Shown here: positions 34,813 to 43,706 of the stretch, one piece after another
Numbering within the stretch: position 1 is the stretch's first letter
How the letters are laid out: each line of letters opens with the position of its first letter
DNA from: Glycomyces lechevalierae
GTDB taxonomy: Bacteria > Actinomycetota > Actinomycetes > Mycobacteriales > Micromonosporaceae
NCBI RefSeq assembly: GCF_027622945.1
Contig: NZ_JAPZVQ010000005.1
Location: forward strand, 72,040 to 136,039
Length of the DNA: 64,000 nucleotides
Reading direction: 5' to 3'
Notes under the pieces: model-generated
Database searches by the model: none
Told to the model about the DNA's origin: nothing
The model's input: only the letters and a program-made list of their open reading frames with translations
Program-made: the position numbers and the translations under genes

Positions 34813-36048
34813 ATGCCACGACACCGCACCACCACCGCCGCGAGCGCACTGACGCTCGCCCTCCTCGCGATCCCCGCCACCGCCAGCGCCGCCCCGTCCG
34901 AGGACCTCGACGACGCGCTGCTGGACAAGGAACTCCGCGAGCTCTATGACGCGGCCGACCACTCCGTCACCGCCGAGGTCCGCCTCGGCGACGACGTCTG
35001 GTCCGAGGCCGTCGGCCCCCGGAACATCGACGGCACGGGCGGGCGGGTCGACACCGACGACCGGGTCCGCATCGCGAGCCTCACCAAGTCGATGGTCGCC
35101 GCCGTCCTCCTCCAGCTCCAGTCCGAAGGGGAGGTCGACCTCGACCGGCCGCTCAGCGACTATCTGCCCGGGCTCCTCCCCTACGAGGACGAGCCGACGG
35201 TCCGGCAGGTCATGCAGCACACGGGCGGCCTGGACGACTACTTCGCGCACCTGTACCCGTCGCTCCTCGAAGGCGACCTCGCCGACCTGTACGCGAACTA
35301 CCGGATCCACTACAGCCCTGAGGAACTCGTCGACCTCGGCACCCAGGGCCCGCAGCTGTTCGCGCCCGGTGAAGGCTGGTCGTACTCCAACACCGGGTAC
35401 CTGGCGCTCGGCCTCCTCGTCGAGGAGCGCACCGGCGACGACCTCGACGAGGTCCTCGACGACCGGATCTTCGACCCGGCCGGCCTGGACGACACGTACC
35501 TGCCGAAGCTCGGCACGTCCGGCATCCGCGGCGCCAACATGACCCCGTACATGACGACGGGCGACCCGGCCGACCCGTACTTCGACACCACGAAGCTCTC
35601 GAACAACCAGATGTGGGCCGCGGGCGGGGTCATGTCCACCCCGGCGGACGTGAACGACTTCTACGACGCGCTCCTCGACGGGACGCTCCTGACCGGCGCC
35701 GAGCTCGCGGAGATGACCGATTTCGTCGACGCCGGCGAGGGGATGCGATACGGGCTGGGGCTCATCGGGTTCACGCCCGGCTGCCCCGGCGACCCCGAGG
35801 AGGTCTTCGTGGGGCACACCGGCGGCGGGCTCGGCCACCAGACGTACTCGTTCCATTCGGTCGACGGCGAGCGCCAGGCGACCTTCACCTGGAACGTCGA
35901 CGACGTTCACGGCACGTCCGACCCTGCCGGGGTCAACTGGGCGCTCGGGTCGCTGCTCGTCGCGGGCCTGTGCGGGGTCGACCCGGGCGAGATGCCGGAC
36001 GGCGCGGTGCGCGCCGCGTCGATCGACGGCCTGACGTTCCTCGACTAG
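34813..36048 (+). CDS. Secreted serine hydrolase (class C beta-lactamase/DD-peptidase fold)
   Basis: 411 aa. A signal peptide (residues 1-27, cut after ATASA) is followed by the beta-lactamase-like fold: nucleophile motif SLTKS (SxxK) near residue 93, YSNTGY (YxN) near 195, and HTGGG near 335. It resembles D-alanyl-D-alanine carboxypeptidases and esterases of family S12. Likely acts on peptidoglycan or an ester in the envelope; true beta-lactamase activity cannot be judged. It follows DUF2550 by 117 nt with its own start context. Confidence 0.9.
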   Translation: MPRHRTTTAASALTLALLAIPATASAAPSEDLDDALLDKELRELYDAADHSVTAEVRLGDDVWSEAVGPRNIDGTGGRVDTDDRVRIASLTKSMVAAVLLQLQSEGEVDLDRPLSDYLPGLLPYEDEPTVRQVMQHTGGLDDYFAHLYPSLLEGDLADLYANYRIHYSPEELVDLGTQGPQLFAPGEGWSYSNTGYLALGLLVEERTGDDLDEVLDDRIFDPAGLDDTYLPKLGTSGIRGANMTPYMTTGDPADPYFDTTKLSNNQMWAAGGVMSTPADVNDFYDALLDGTLLTGAELAEMTDFVDAGEGMRYGLGLIGFTPGCPGDPEEVFVGHTGGGLGHQTYSFHSVDGERQATFTWNVDDVHGTSDPAGVNWALGSLLVAGLCGVDPGEMPDGAVRAASIDGLTFLD

Positions 36049-36057
36049 CACGACGAA

Positions 36058-36085
36058 GGCCCGCGGGAGTCGCCTCCCACGGGCC
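36058..36085. terminator. Terminator between the serine hydrolase and phoD
   Basis: GGCCCGCGGGAG (36058-36069) and CTCCCACGGGCC (36074-36085) pair with one mismatch over TCGC. It lies between convergent genes. Confidence 0.8.
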
Positions 36086-36093
36086 GTTCGCCG

Positions 36094-37605
36094 CTAAGCG
36101 GCCGGTTCGAGGGTCTTCGAGTACAGCGTGTTCCCGTCGATGTCCTTGAGGGACACGGTGAGCATCTCGGTCTCGGCGTCGATGCCGACTTCGCCGAAGA
36201 ACTGGTAGCCGACCGCCGGGGACGTGTTGGCCGCCGGAGGCGCCTGCACGAACACCGCTTCCGGGCCGAAGGTCGCGTCGAGCTTGTTGGGCCCGAACGC
36301 GCCCGCGTTGAGCGGCCCGGACACGAACTCCCAGAACGGGTCGAAGTCCTGGAACACCGCGCGGTCGGGGCTGTAGTGGTGCGCCGCCGTGTAGTGCACG
36401 TCGGCGGTCAGCCACACCATGTTCTGCACGCCTTCGCGCTTCGCGTACGAGAGCAGGTCCGCGATCTCGGTCTCGCGCCCGCCGGGGGCGCCGGCGAGCC
36501 CGTTCGCGACGCCTTCCTGCGCGCCGGTGCCGTCGCCGACGATGAGCCCGATCGGCAGGTCCGCCGCGATCACTTTCCACGTCGCCTTCGACCGCCGCAG
36601 TTCCCGCTTGAGCCATGCGAGCTGCTCGGCGCCGAGCACCGCGCCGGCGCCGGTGCCGTCCGCGTCCGGGTTGGGGCTCTTGAAGGTCCGCATGTCCAGC
36701 ACGAACAGGTCCAGCAGCGGTCCGTACGCGATCTTGCGGTAGATGCGGCCCGCGGCGTCGGTAGCGCCGAACCCGCCGGGCGTGAACTCCGCGAACGCCT
36801 GCCGCGCCCGCGCGGCGAGCACGTCGACGTTCTTCTCCGTGTACTGCGGCAGGTCCAGGATCTCCCCGGGGTACCAGTTGTTGGTCACCTCGTGGTCGTC
36901 CCACTGGTTCACCATCGGCACCCGCGCCAGGAACGCCCGCAGGTTCTCGTCCAGCAGGTTGTACTTGAACTGGCCCCGGTACTCGTCAAGCGTCTCAGCG
37001 ACTTTCAGCTTCTCGTCGACGACGGTGTTCTTCCACGTGGTGCCGTCCGGCAGGGCGACGGTCTCGACGAGCGGCCCGTCGCTGTACACGAAGTCGCCCG
37101 AGCAGAGGAAGAAGTCCGGTTCGGCGTCGGCCATGGCCTGGAAGATCCGGTACCCGCCGAAGTCGGGGTTGATCCCCCAGCCCTGCCCGGCGAGGTCGCC
37201 CGACCACTGGAAGGTAATGGACGCGGGTTCGCATGCGGCCGTGGTGAACGAGCCTTCGAGCGCCTCGGACTCCCGCTCGCCTTCGGCGGTGATCCGGTAG
37301 TGGTACTCCTGCCCGGGCCGCAGGCCCTTGAGCCGCAGCTTCCCGGTGAAGTCCGCGGCCTCGGTGAGCGCCGGGCCGTCGATGCGGCGGGCGTGCTTGA
37401 AGTCCGGGCGGGTCGCGAGTTCGACACGCATCTGCGAGCCGCGGTCCGCGCGGGTCCAGAGGACCGCGCCTTGCGCAGTGACGTCGCCGGACTGGACGCC
37501 GTGGGTGAGCTGCGGGCGTGATGCGGCGTACGAGATCCCGGGAGTCCCGAGAAGGATCGCGCCGCCGGCCCCGGCGGCCAGCAGCCGCCGACGAGCAATC
37601 TGCAC
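36094..37605 (-). CDS. phoD: Tat-exported PhoD-family alkaline phosphatase
   Basis: Secreted phosphodi/monoesterase of 503 aa. The Tat signal ARRRLLAAGAGG is near residue 4. An Ig-like N-terminal domain (THGVQSGDVTAQGAVLWTRAD, LRLKGLRPGQEYHYRI) precedes the calcineurin-like catalytic domain: FFLCSGDFVYSDG, NQWDDHEVTNNW and WLTADVHYTAAHHYSP supply the Fe/Ca ligands. The start chosen is GTG at 37605 because GGAG lies 7 nt before it; TTG at 37617 is the longer option. It releases phosphate from organic esters, usually under phosphate limitation. No clear PHO box was identified. Confidence 0.92.
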   Translation of the reverse strand: MQIARRRLLAAGAGGAILLGTPGISYAASRPQLTHGVQSGDVTAQGAVLWTRADRGSQMRVELATRPDFKHARRIDGPALTEAADFTGKLRLKGLRPGQEYHYRITAEGERESEALEGSFTTAACEPASITFQWSGDLAGQGWGINPDFGGYRIFQAMADAEPDFFLCSGDFVYSDGPLVETVALPDGTTWKNTVVDEKLKVAETLDEYRGQFKYNLLDENLRAFLARVPMVNQWDDHEVTNNWYPGEILDLPQYTEKNVDVLAARARQAFAEFTPGGFGATDAAGRIYRKIAYGPLLDLFVLDMRTFKSPNPDADGTGAGAVLGAEQLAWLKRELRRSKATWKVIAADLPIGLIVGDGTGAQEGVANGLAGAPGGRETEIADLLSYAKREGVQNMVWLTADVHYTAAHHYSPDRAVFQDFDPFWEFVSGPLNAGAFGPNKLDATFGPEAVFVQAPPAANTSPAVGYQFFGEVGIDAETEMLTVSLKDIDGNTLYSKTLEPAA

Positions 37606-37762
37606 TGTCGTCTCCAAAAGCGTGGGGGTCGGTGTCTGACAGCCTCACCCAATCAGCCGAGGACGACCGCGAAGCGACACGCACATGAACAGATCCCGCC
37701 GGAGGATCACCGGTCCTTGGGAAGCAACCGGAAGGAGCCCTGCAGCGGCGTGACAGGCCGGA

Positions 37763-37812
37763 GCCCCGCTCCCCGGACCGGCTGGCGCCGTGGTGTTGCC
37801 GGGGAGCGGGGC
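37763..37812 (-). terminator. Terminator after the ABC exporter/XRE operon
   Basis: GCCCCGCTCCCCGG (37763-37776) and CCGGGGAGCGGGGC (37799-37812) form a perfect 14-bp stem with a 22-nt loop, 13 nt past the XRE gene stop. Confidence 0.75.
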
Positions 37813-37824
37813 GGAAGACCTTCG

Positions 37825-38052
37825 CTACGCGCCGAGGCGCGGGAAGGGCTTGGTGGAGAAGACGACTTCCACCGGTACTTCGAAGTACTCGGCGAGTTTC
37901 AGGGCCAGGTAGAGGCTCGGACTGTATTCGCCGCGTTCGAGGTACCCGACGGTCTGGTAGTGGACGCCGAGGGCGTCGGCCAGCTGCCGCCGCGAGACGC
38001 CCCGTTCGGCGCGCAGCATCGCGATCCGGTTGTAGACCTCGTCCCCCGCCAT
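37825..38052 (-). CDS. XRE-family helix-turn-helix regulator
   Basis: A 75-aa DNA-binding protein made of little more than the helix-turn-helix (RIAMLRAERGVSRRQLADALGVHYQTVGYLERGEYSPSLYLALKLAEYF). It ends VEVVFSTKPFPRL, the usual tail of the small YozG/XRE type that accompanies ABC-2 exporters. It is third in the operon, 7 nt after the permease, and probably autoregulates it. Confidence 0.92.
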   Translation of the reverse strand: MAGDEVYNRIAMLRAERGVSRRQLADALGVHYQTVGYLERGEYSPSLYLALKLAEYFEVPVEVVFSTKPFPRLGA

Positions 38053-38059
38053 GGCTCGA

Positions 38060-38911
38060 TCACCAGTCCCTCTGCATGTCGGCGCGGCGCGCCGCCACGG
38101 CCGAACCCGATTCGCGCCGCGACATCCGCCGCAGCAGCCTGGGCGCCAAGGCCATCGAGACCACGGCCCAGACCGCGAGCACGGCGAACATGGTAACGGT
38201 GCGCCATTCGCCGCCGATCTCCACGGCCGCCATGGAGTCCGGGAGCAGCGCGTGCCGCATCCCGAGGCCCATCCAGTACATCGGGAACGCCTGCCCGATG
38301 CCCTGCAGCCAGGTCGGCAGCGCGGTGATCGGGTAGAAGATCCCCGAGATCGCGACCATGCCCATGATCGGGAACATGACGAGGCCCATGTTGCGCGGGT
38401 TGTCGAGGAGCGCGCCGAGGACCGCGCCGATCGGCAGGGTCGCGACGATCCCCATGAGCAGCACGGAAATGAAGATCAGCCACCGGTCCGGGCTGTCGAA
38501 CTCGAGGCCGTCGAACAGCGGCAGGCCGACGAGGAGCAGCACGAGCGCCATGATGGTCGTGAAGATCGCCGTGGACGCGAGGTGCCCGACGAGGTAGCCG
38601 GTCATGCCGCCGGGCATCGACTTGGCGCGCAGGAGCGTGCCGTTGGTGCGGTCCATCGCGAGCGAGCCGACCATGCCCATGATGCCGCCGAAGACCACGT
38701 TCATGCCGATGAGGCTCGGCATGTTCATGGAGCCCAACGAGACCGGGGCCCCTTCGAAGTCGGCCTTCTGCATGAACAGCAGCACGACGACCGCAATCGC
38801 GGTCGGCATGAGGAACCCGAGGAGGTCCCCAGGAGAGGTGAGCGAGATCTTGGTCTGGATCAGGGCGCGCTTCCAGCCGGTGCGGTACTCGTGGAGGGTG
38901 TTGGTGCTCAT
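38060..38911 (-). CDS. ABC-2 type transporter permease
   Basis: A 283-aa membrane protein with six helices and the ABC-2 organisation (GGIMGMVGSLAMDRTNGTLLRAKSMPGGM, then helices 3-6 with MFPIMGMVAISGIFYPITALPTWLQGIGQAFPMYWM). With the ATPase gene upstream (4-nt overlap) it forms an exporter for a drug, lipid or peptide; the substrate is unknown. The start is ATG at 38911. Confidence 0.92.
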   Translation of the reverse strand: MSTNTLHEYRTGWKRALIQTKISLTSPGDLLGFLMPTAIAVVVLLFMQKADFEGAPVSLGSMNMPSLIGMNVVFGGIMGMVGSLAMDRTNGTLLRAKSMPGGMTGYLVGHLASTAIFTTIMALVLLLVGLPLFDGLEFDSPDRWLIFISVLLMGIVATLPIGAVLGALLDNPRNMGLVMFPIMGMVAISGIFYPITALPTWLQGIGQAFPMYWMGLGMRHALLPDSMAAVEIGGEWRTVTMFAVLAVWAVVSMALAPRLLRRMSRRESGSAVAARRADMQRDW

Positions 38912-39864
38912 CGGGTGGCCTCTCTCTTGGCGAAGCTTGCGAGCCATAACTTGGCGAGGAAGGTGTCGACGGCGGTCGCGGCCTGGCCGGCCTCGAACTT
39001 GGCGACCAGTTCGAGGTAGGCGTCCTCGAGGCTGGCGCGGTGGATCTCGAGCTCGGTGACCTTGCCGTCGTCCGTGGCGAGGAGCTTGCGCACGAAGTCG
39101 GTGGCGTCCTCGGTCGCGTGGATCTGCAACTGCCCCTCCTGGATCCACTTCACTTCGGCGGTGGTCGCGGCCGCGCGGGCCAGCTGGTCGGGCGAGCCGT
39201 CCGCGATGATCCGCCCGCCGGCGAGGATGACGATCCGCTCGGCCAGCTTCTCGGCCTCGTCGAGGTCGTGCGTGGTCAGCAGGATCGTGGTGCCGTCGAG
39301 GTCGGTGAGCCGGTGGATGAGCTCGTGGAACTCGCGGCGGGCGTGCGGGTCGAAGCCCGTGGTCGGCTCGTCGAGGAACAGCAGCGAGGGCTTCCCGATG
39401 ATGCCGAGGGCGACGTCGAGGCGGCGGCGCTGCCCGCCCGAGAGGGTCTGGATCCGCTGCCCGGCCTGCGCGGTGAGGCCGACCATCTCGAGCAGTTCCC
39501 CTGCGCCCCAAGGCTCCGTGTAGGGCCGGTAGTACTCGGCGAAGTGGCCGACGATGTCGCGCACCTTCCACTTGCCGTTGTCGCGCCATTCCTGGAGGAC
39601 CACGCCGAGCCGGGCGCGCCAGGCCTCGTCTCCGCGGGCAGGGTCGACGCCGAGGACGCTCACCTCGCCGTCGGAGCGGCCGCGGAAGCCTTCGAGGATC
39701 TCGATGGTGGTGGTCTTGCCGGCGCCGTTCGGCCCGAGCAGCGCGGTCACGCCGCCGGGCTCGATCTCGAGGTCGAGTCCGGTGAGCACGTCCTTGTCGC
39801 CGTAACGCATCCGCAGGTCGGACACGGCGATGGCGGGCCCGTCGTAAGCCGGGGGGTGTCCCAT
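38908..39864 (-). CDS. ABC exporter ATP-binding protein
   Basis: A 318-aa ATPase of the DrrA/CcmA-like type. Walker A GPNGAGKTT, Q-loop VVLQEWRDN, signature TLSGGQRRRLDVALG, Walker B LLFLDEPTTGFD, H-loop LLTTHDLDEAE. The start chosen is ATG at 39864 (MGHPPAYDG) because GGAG lies 6 nt before it; the ATG at 39870 would sit directly on GGAG. The last residues (KLWLASFAKREATR) are encoded by a copy of the dispersed 24-bp element, so the C-terminus has been altered by it. Its stop overlaps the permease start. Confidence 0.93.
   Translation of the reverse strand: MGHPPAYDGPAIAVSDLRMRYGDKDVLTGLDLEIEPGGVTALLGPNGAGKTTTIEILEGFRGRSDGEVSVLGVDPARGDEAWRARLGVVLQEWRDNGKWKVRDIVGHFAEYYRPYTEPWGAGELLEMVGLTAQAGQRIQTLSGGQRRRLDVALGIIGKPSLLFLDEPTTGFDPHARREFHELIHRLTDLDGTTILLTTHDLDEAEKLAERIVILAGGRIIADGSPDQLARAAATTAEVKWIQEGQLQIHATEDATDFVRKLLATDDGKVTELEIHRASLEDAYLELVAKFEAGQAATAVDTFLAKLWLASFAKREATR
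38927..38949 (-). repeat. Dispersed 24-bp element, copy 5 (inside coding sequence)
   Basis: On the minus strand: TTATGGCTCGCAAGCTTCGC then CAA. It encodes LWLASFAK, in frame, at the very end of the ABC ATPase gene. It includes a rare TTA leucine codon. Confidence 0.65.
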
Positions 39865-39946
39865 GATCATCTCCGCAGTAGCAGTTCGTTCATCGATAGC
39901 ACACATACTACATCTCGTCATGGCTCTCCGCCAACCCGTATAACGA

Positions 39947-39979
39947 CGAGGGCCGCCCACCGATGGTGGACGGCCCTCG
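39947..39979. terminator. Terminator after yjfF
   Basis: CGAGGGCCGCCCACC (39947-39961) and GGTGGACGGCCCTCG (39965-39979) pair with one mismatch over GAT. It lies 18 nt after the sugar importer operon (minus strand). Confidence 0.85.
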
Positions 39980-39997
39980 CGGTGCGGAGAGAGTGGA

Positions 39998-41026
39998 CTA
40001 GGTTCGGCGCTTCTCGCCCGAGCGGGCGAGGCCCCGCTGCAGCAGGATGAACGCGAGCAGCAGGACGCCCATGACGATGCGCGCCCACCAGGAGGAGAGG
40101 TTCCCCTGGAACTGGATGAGGGTGTTGAGCAGGCCCCACACCATGACGCCCGCGAGCGTGCCGAGGACGAATCCGGCGCCGCCGGTGAGCAGCGTGCCGC
40201 CGATGACGACGGCCGCGATGGCGTCGAGCTCGGCGCCGACGTGCCGGAGCGGGTCGGCGCTCTTGGTCGCGAACGCGGCCAGGACCCCGGCGAGGGACGC
40301 GCAGAACCCGCTCACGACGTACACGCCGATCTTGGTGCGCGCCACCGGAAGCCCCATGAGGAGCGCGGACTGCTCGTTGCCGCCCACGGCGTACACGCCG
40401 CGTCCGAAGCGCGTGTAGTGGAGGACCACGAACGCCACGGCGACGACCGCGATCGCCGCGAACGACAGGTACGGCAGCCAGAACCCGCCCTGGCGGATCC
40501 CGCCGCCGACCTCGACGTGCGTCATCCCCCACTGGAAGAACTTCACCTCGCGCATCGACATGTCGCTGGTGGAGATCTGCAGCGTGAGGCCGCGGAACAG
40601 GAACAGCCCCACCAGGGTCGCGATGAACGGCTGCACGTTGAAGTAGTGGATCACCGCGCCGATGAGCAGGCCCCACCCGGTGCCGAACACGAGCACGAGG
40701 GCGACCACGAGCGGCGCGCTGAGCCCGGCCTCGACCGTGAGCCAGGCGCAGGTCATGGTCGAGAACGCCATCACCGAGCCGACCGAGAGGTCGATGCCGC
40801 CGGAGAGGATCACGAAGGTCATGCCGACCGCGATCACCAGGAGCGGCGCGTTGTCGATGAACAGGTTCGCGATGACCTGCGGCTTGTCGAAGTTGCGGTA
40901 GTTCGCGACGCCGCCGAAGTACAGGGCGAGCAGGAGCGCCACCGTGGCGCCGATCGGGATGTACCGGGTCATGCCGTCGAACAGCGTGGAGCGCGCGGGG
41001 CGCTCGGTCAGCGTTTGCGTGCTCAT
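39998..41026 (-). CDS. yjfF: Galactofuranose-type ABC importer permease YjfF
   Basis: Sugar ABC permease of the RbsC/BPD_transp_2 family, 342 aa with 8-10 helices. Typical motifs are VIAVGMTFVILSGGIDLSVGSVMAFS, FIATLVGLFLFRGLTL, VYAVGGNEQSALLMGLPV and DAIAAVVIGGTLLTGGAG. It is the second permease gene, and the gene pair after a YtfQ-like binding protein is the YtfQRT-YjfF layout. The start overlaps the ytfT stop (ATGA). Confidence 0.9.
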   Translation of the reverse strand: MSTQTLTERPARSTLFDGMTRYIPIGATVALLLALYFGGVANYRNFDKPQVIANLFIDNAPLLVIAVGMTFVILSGGIDLSVGSVMAFSTMTCAWLTVEAGLSAPLVVALVLVFGTGWGLLIGAVIHYFNVQPFIATLVGLFLFRGLTLQISTSDMSMREVKFFQWGMTHVEVGGGIRQGGFWLPYLSFAAIAVVAVAFVVLHYTRFGRGVYAVGGNEQSALLMGLPVARTKIGVYVVSGFCASLAGVLAAFATKSADPLRHVGAELDAIAAVVIGGTLLTGGAGFVLGTLAGVMVWGLLNTLIQFQGNLSSWWARIVMGVLLLAFILLQRGLARSGEKRRT

Positions 41027-42099
41027 TTGGCCAGGACCTCCTCGGCGGGCGCGGCCGCCGGGGCGGCGGGTCTGCGTTTGAACGGCTTGAACACCCAGGC
41101 CCGGAACTCGGGGCTCTGCAGCAGCGCCACGATGAACACCACGATGGCCTTCACGGTGAACTGCCACTGGTCGGAGAGCCCGATGTTGATGATCGTGTCG
41201 CCGAGCGTCCCGATGATGACCACGCCGATCGCGGTGCCCAGCAGGTAGAACCGGCCGCCGAGCAGCGAGGTGCCGCCGATGACGACCGCGAGGATCGCGT
41301 CGAGCTCGATCCACAGGCCGCCGTTGTTCGCGTCGGCGCTGCCGAGGTTCGCCGCGCCGATGAGCCCGGCGAGGCCCGCGCAGAGCCCGCACACGAGGTA
41401 CACCAGGACGGTGATGCCCTTGGACCGGATGCCCGCCAGGCGGCTCGCCTCGGGGTTGCCGCCGACCGCTTCGAGCAGCATGCCCAGCGCGGTCCGGCGG
41501 GTGAGGAGCACGAGCGCCGCGAACACGGCCGCGGCGATCCAGATCGGCACGGGGACCGTGAGGATCTCGCCGCGCCCGAGCTCGGTGAACGGGCTGGAGT
41601 CCTGGACCTTCGGGATCTGCCCGCCGGTGACGAGCTGCGCGATGCCGCGCCCGGCGATCATGAGGATCAAGGTGGCGACGATCGGCTGGATCCCGAAGTA
41701 CGCCACCATGGTCCCGTTCCACGCGCCGATGACGGCGGTGGCGACGAGCGCGATCGCGACGGCCCGGAAGATCAGCCCGGCCGCGGACTGGTCCGTGCCG
41801 TCGATGATCGTCTGGCACGCGATGGCCGCGCCGATCGCGTAGACCGCGCCGACGGAGAGGTCGATGCCCTTGGTGGCGATGACGAGCGTCATGCCGAGCG
41901 CGATGAGCAGCAGCGGCGCCGAGCGGCGCAGGATGTTCACGAACGCCCCGGAGAGGCGCCCGTCGCTCACGTGCGGCCAGATGAAGTCGAAGCCGGTGAC
42001 GGCGATGTTGACCGCGATGAGCACGAGCAGCACGAGCACCGGCCACATGAGGCGGCGCGCGTACTGGTTCGCGAGGACGCGGTTGAGCGCGTTATTCAC
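41023..42099 (-). CDS. ytfT: Galactofuranose-type ABC importer permease YtfT
   Basis: Sugar ABC permease of 358 aa, partner of YjfF. Motifs LLLIALGMTLVIATKGIDLSVGAVYAIG, IGAWNGTMVAYFGIQPIVATLILM, EAVGGNPEASRLAGI and LDAILAVVIGGTSLLGGRFYLLG. It overlaps ytfR by 8 nt and yjfF by 4 nt, so the subunits are produced together. Confidence 0.92.
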   Translation of the reverse strand: MNNALNRVLANQYARRLMWPVLVLLVLIAVNIAVTGFDFIWPHVSDGRLSGAFVNILRRSAPLLLIALGMTLVIATKGIDLSVGAVYAIGAAIACQTIIDGTDQSAAGLIFRAVAIALVATAVIGAWNGTMVAYFGIQPIVATLILMIAGRGIAQLVTGGQIPKVQDSSPFTELGRGEILTVPVPIWIAAAVFAALVLLTRRTALGMLLEAVGGNPEASRLAGIRSKGITVLVYLVCGLCAGLAGLIGAANLGSADANNGGLWIELDAILAVVIGGTSLLGGRFYLLGTAIGVVIIGTLGDTIINIGLSDQWQFTVKAIVVFIVALLQSPEFRAWVFKPFKRRPAAPAAAPAEEVLAK

Positions 42100-43612
42100 T
42101 GCCGCCTCCGGCCACGATCGTGTCGACGATGCGTTCGGTCGTCATGTCTGCCTCGGATTCGAGCACGCTGATGAGTTCCCGGTCGCGCAGCACCGCGATC
42201 CGGTCGGAGAGGCGGGTGACCTCGTCGAGCTCGGCGGAGACGAACAGCACGGCCATCCCCTCGCCCGAGAGTTCGGCGACGAGCTTCTGGATGTCCGCCT
42301 TGGCGCCCACGTCGATGCCGCGGGTCGGCTCGTCGAGGATGAGCAGCTTCGGCTCGATGAGCATCCACCGGGCGAGCAGCACCTTCTGCTGGTTGCCGCC
42401 CGACAGGTTCTTCACCGGCATGTCCGGGTCGCCGGGACGGATGCCGAGCTTGTCGATGAACTCCGCGACGACCCTGTTCCGCTGGGACTGCGGGATCGTG
42501 CGGGCCCAGCCGCGCGCGGCCTGCATCGCGAGGATCATGTTCTCGGCGACGGTGAGGTCCCCGACGAGCCCCTCGGTCTTGCGGTTCTCGGGGCAGAACG
42601 CGATGCCGCGCGCGGCGGCGGTCCGCGGGTTGTGGCCGGCGACCTTCGCGCCGTCGAAGCTGAGCGAACCCGAGTCGGCCCGGTCCGCGCCGGCGATGAG
42701 CCGCACGGTCTCGGTCCGGCCCGAGCCGAGGAGCCCGGCCAGGCCGACCACCTCGCCGCGGCGCACGTCGAGGTCGTACGGGGCGATGGAGCCCTTGCGG
42801 CCCAAGCCCTTCGCGCTCAGCAGCGGCGCCTCGTCGGCGACCTCGTGACCGGCCACCGACCGCTCCAGCTGCTCCAGTGCGGCCGCTTCGCGGCCGAGCA
42901 TGTGCCCGATGAGCTCGCTCTCGGGCAGGTCCGCGGTGGCCCATTCGCCCACGAGCTTCCCGTTGCGCAGCACCGTCATCCGGTCGCAGATGTCGTAGAC
43001 CTGCTCGAGGAAGTGCGAGATGAACACCATCGCGGTGCCCCGCTCGGCGGCGAGGCGGCGCATGAGCCCCAGGAGGACGGCGACCTCGTCGCGGTCGAGC
43101 GAGGAGGTCGGCTCGTCGAGGATGAGCACCTTCGCGTCGATGTCCACGGCCCGGGCGATCGCCACGAGCTGCTGCATCGCGATCGAGTACGACGACAGCG
43201 GCGCGGCCACGTTGAGGTCGATGCCGAGGTCGTCGAGGAGCGCTTTCGCCTTGCGGCGCATGGCCCTGAAGTTGATGAACGGACCGAGGCGCGGTTCGCG
43301 CCCGGCGAGGAGGTTCTCCGCGACCGAGAGGTTCTCGGTCAGGTTCACCTCCTGGTAGACCGTGGCGATGCCGGCGGCCTGGGCCGCGCCCGGGCTGTTG
43401 AACCGGACGGGCTTCCCGTCGAGCAGGATCTCCCCCGCGTCGTGCGCGTGCACGCCCGTGAGGACCTTGATGAGTGTGGACTTCCCGGCGCCGTTCTCAC
43501 CCATGACGGCGTGGATCTCGCCGGGCCTGAGGGTGAAGTCGACGCCGTCGAGGGCGCGGACGCCGGTGAAGTCCTTCACGATGCCGGTCATCGAGACCAG
43601 GGCAGCGGACAT
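42092..43612 (-). CDS. ytfR: Galactofuranose-type ABC importer ATPase YtfR (two ABC domains)
   Basis: A 506-aa tandem ATPase as in RbsA/MglA. The first domain has Walker A GENGAGKSTL and Walker B VLILDEPTSSLD; the second has a degenerate Walker A (GLLGSGRTETVRL), signature NLSGGNQQKVLLARWM and LLILDEPTRGIDVGAKADI. Start ATG at 43612 after AAAGGA. It couples to both permeases of the operon. Confidence 0.93.
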   Translation of the reverse strand: MSAALVSMTGIVKDFTGVRALDGVDFTLRPGEIHAVMGENGAGKSTLIKVLTGVHAHDAGEILLDGKPVRFNSPGAAQAAGIATVYQEVNLTENLSVAENLLAGREPRLGPFINFRAMRRKAKALLDDLGIDLNVAAPLSSYSIAMQQLVAIARAVDIDAKVLILDEPTSSLDRDEVAVLLGLMRRLAAERGTAMVFISHFLEQVYDICDRMTVLRNGKLVGEWATADLPESELIGHMLGREAAALEQLERSVAGHEVADEAPLLSAKGLGRKGSIAPYDLDVRRGEVVGLAGLLGSGRTETVRLIAGADRADSGSLSFDGAKVAGHNPRTAAARGIAFCPENRKTEGLVGDLTVAENMILAMQAARGWARTIPQSQRNRVVAEFIDKLGIRPGDPDMPVKNLSGGNQQKVLLARWMLIEPKLLILDEPTRGIDVGAKADIQKLVAELSGEGMAVLFVSAELDEVTRLSDRIAVLRDRELISVLESEADMTTERIVDTIVAGGGSE

Positions 43613-43706
43613 GGGACTCGTCCTTTGTTAGGAGCGGACTCTGGGGGTCGGCGCCGCCGCCCAGGGCGAGGGATCCTGAGCGGCGACGCGGTGCCTTTGC
43701 GGGACG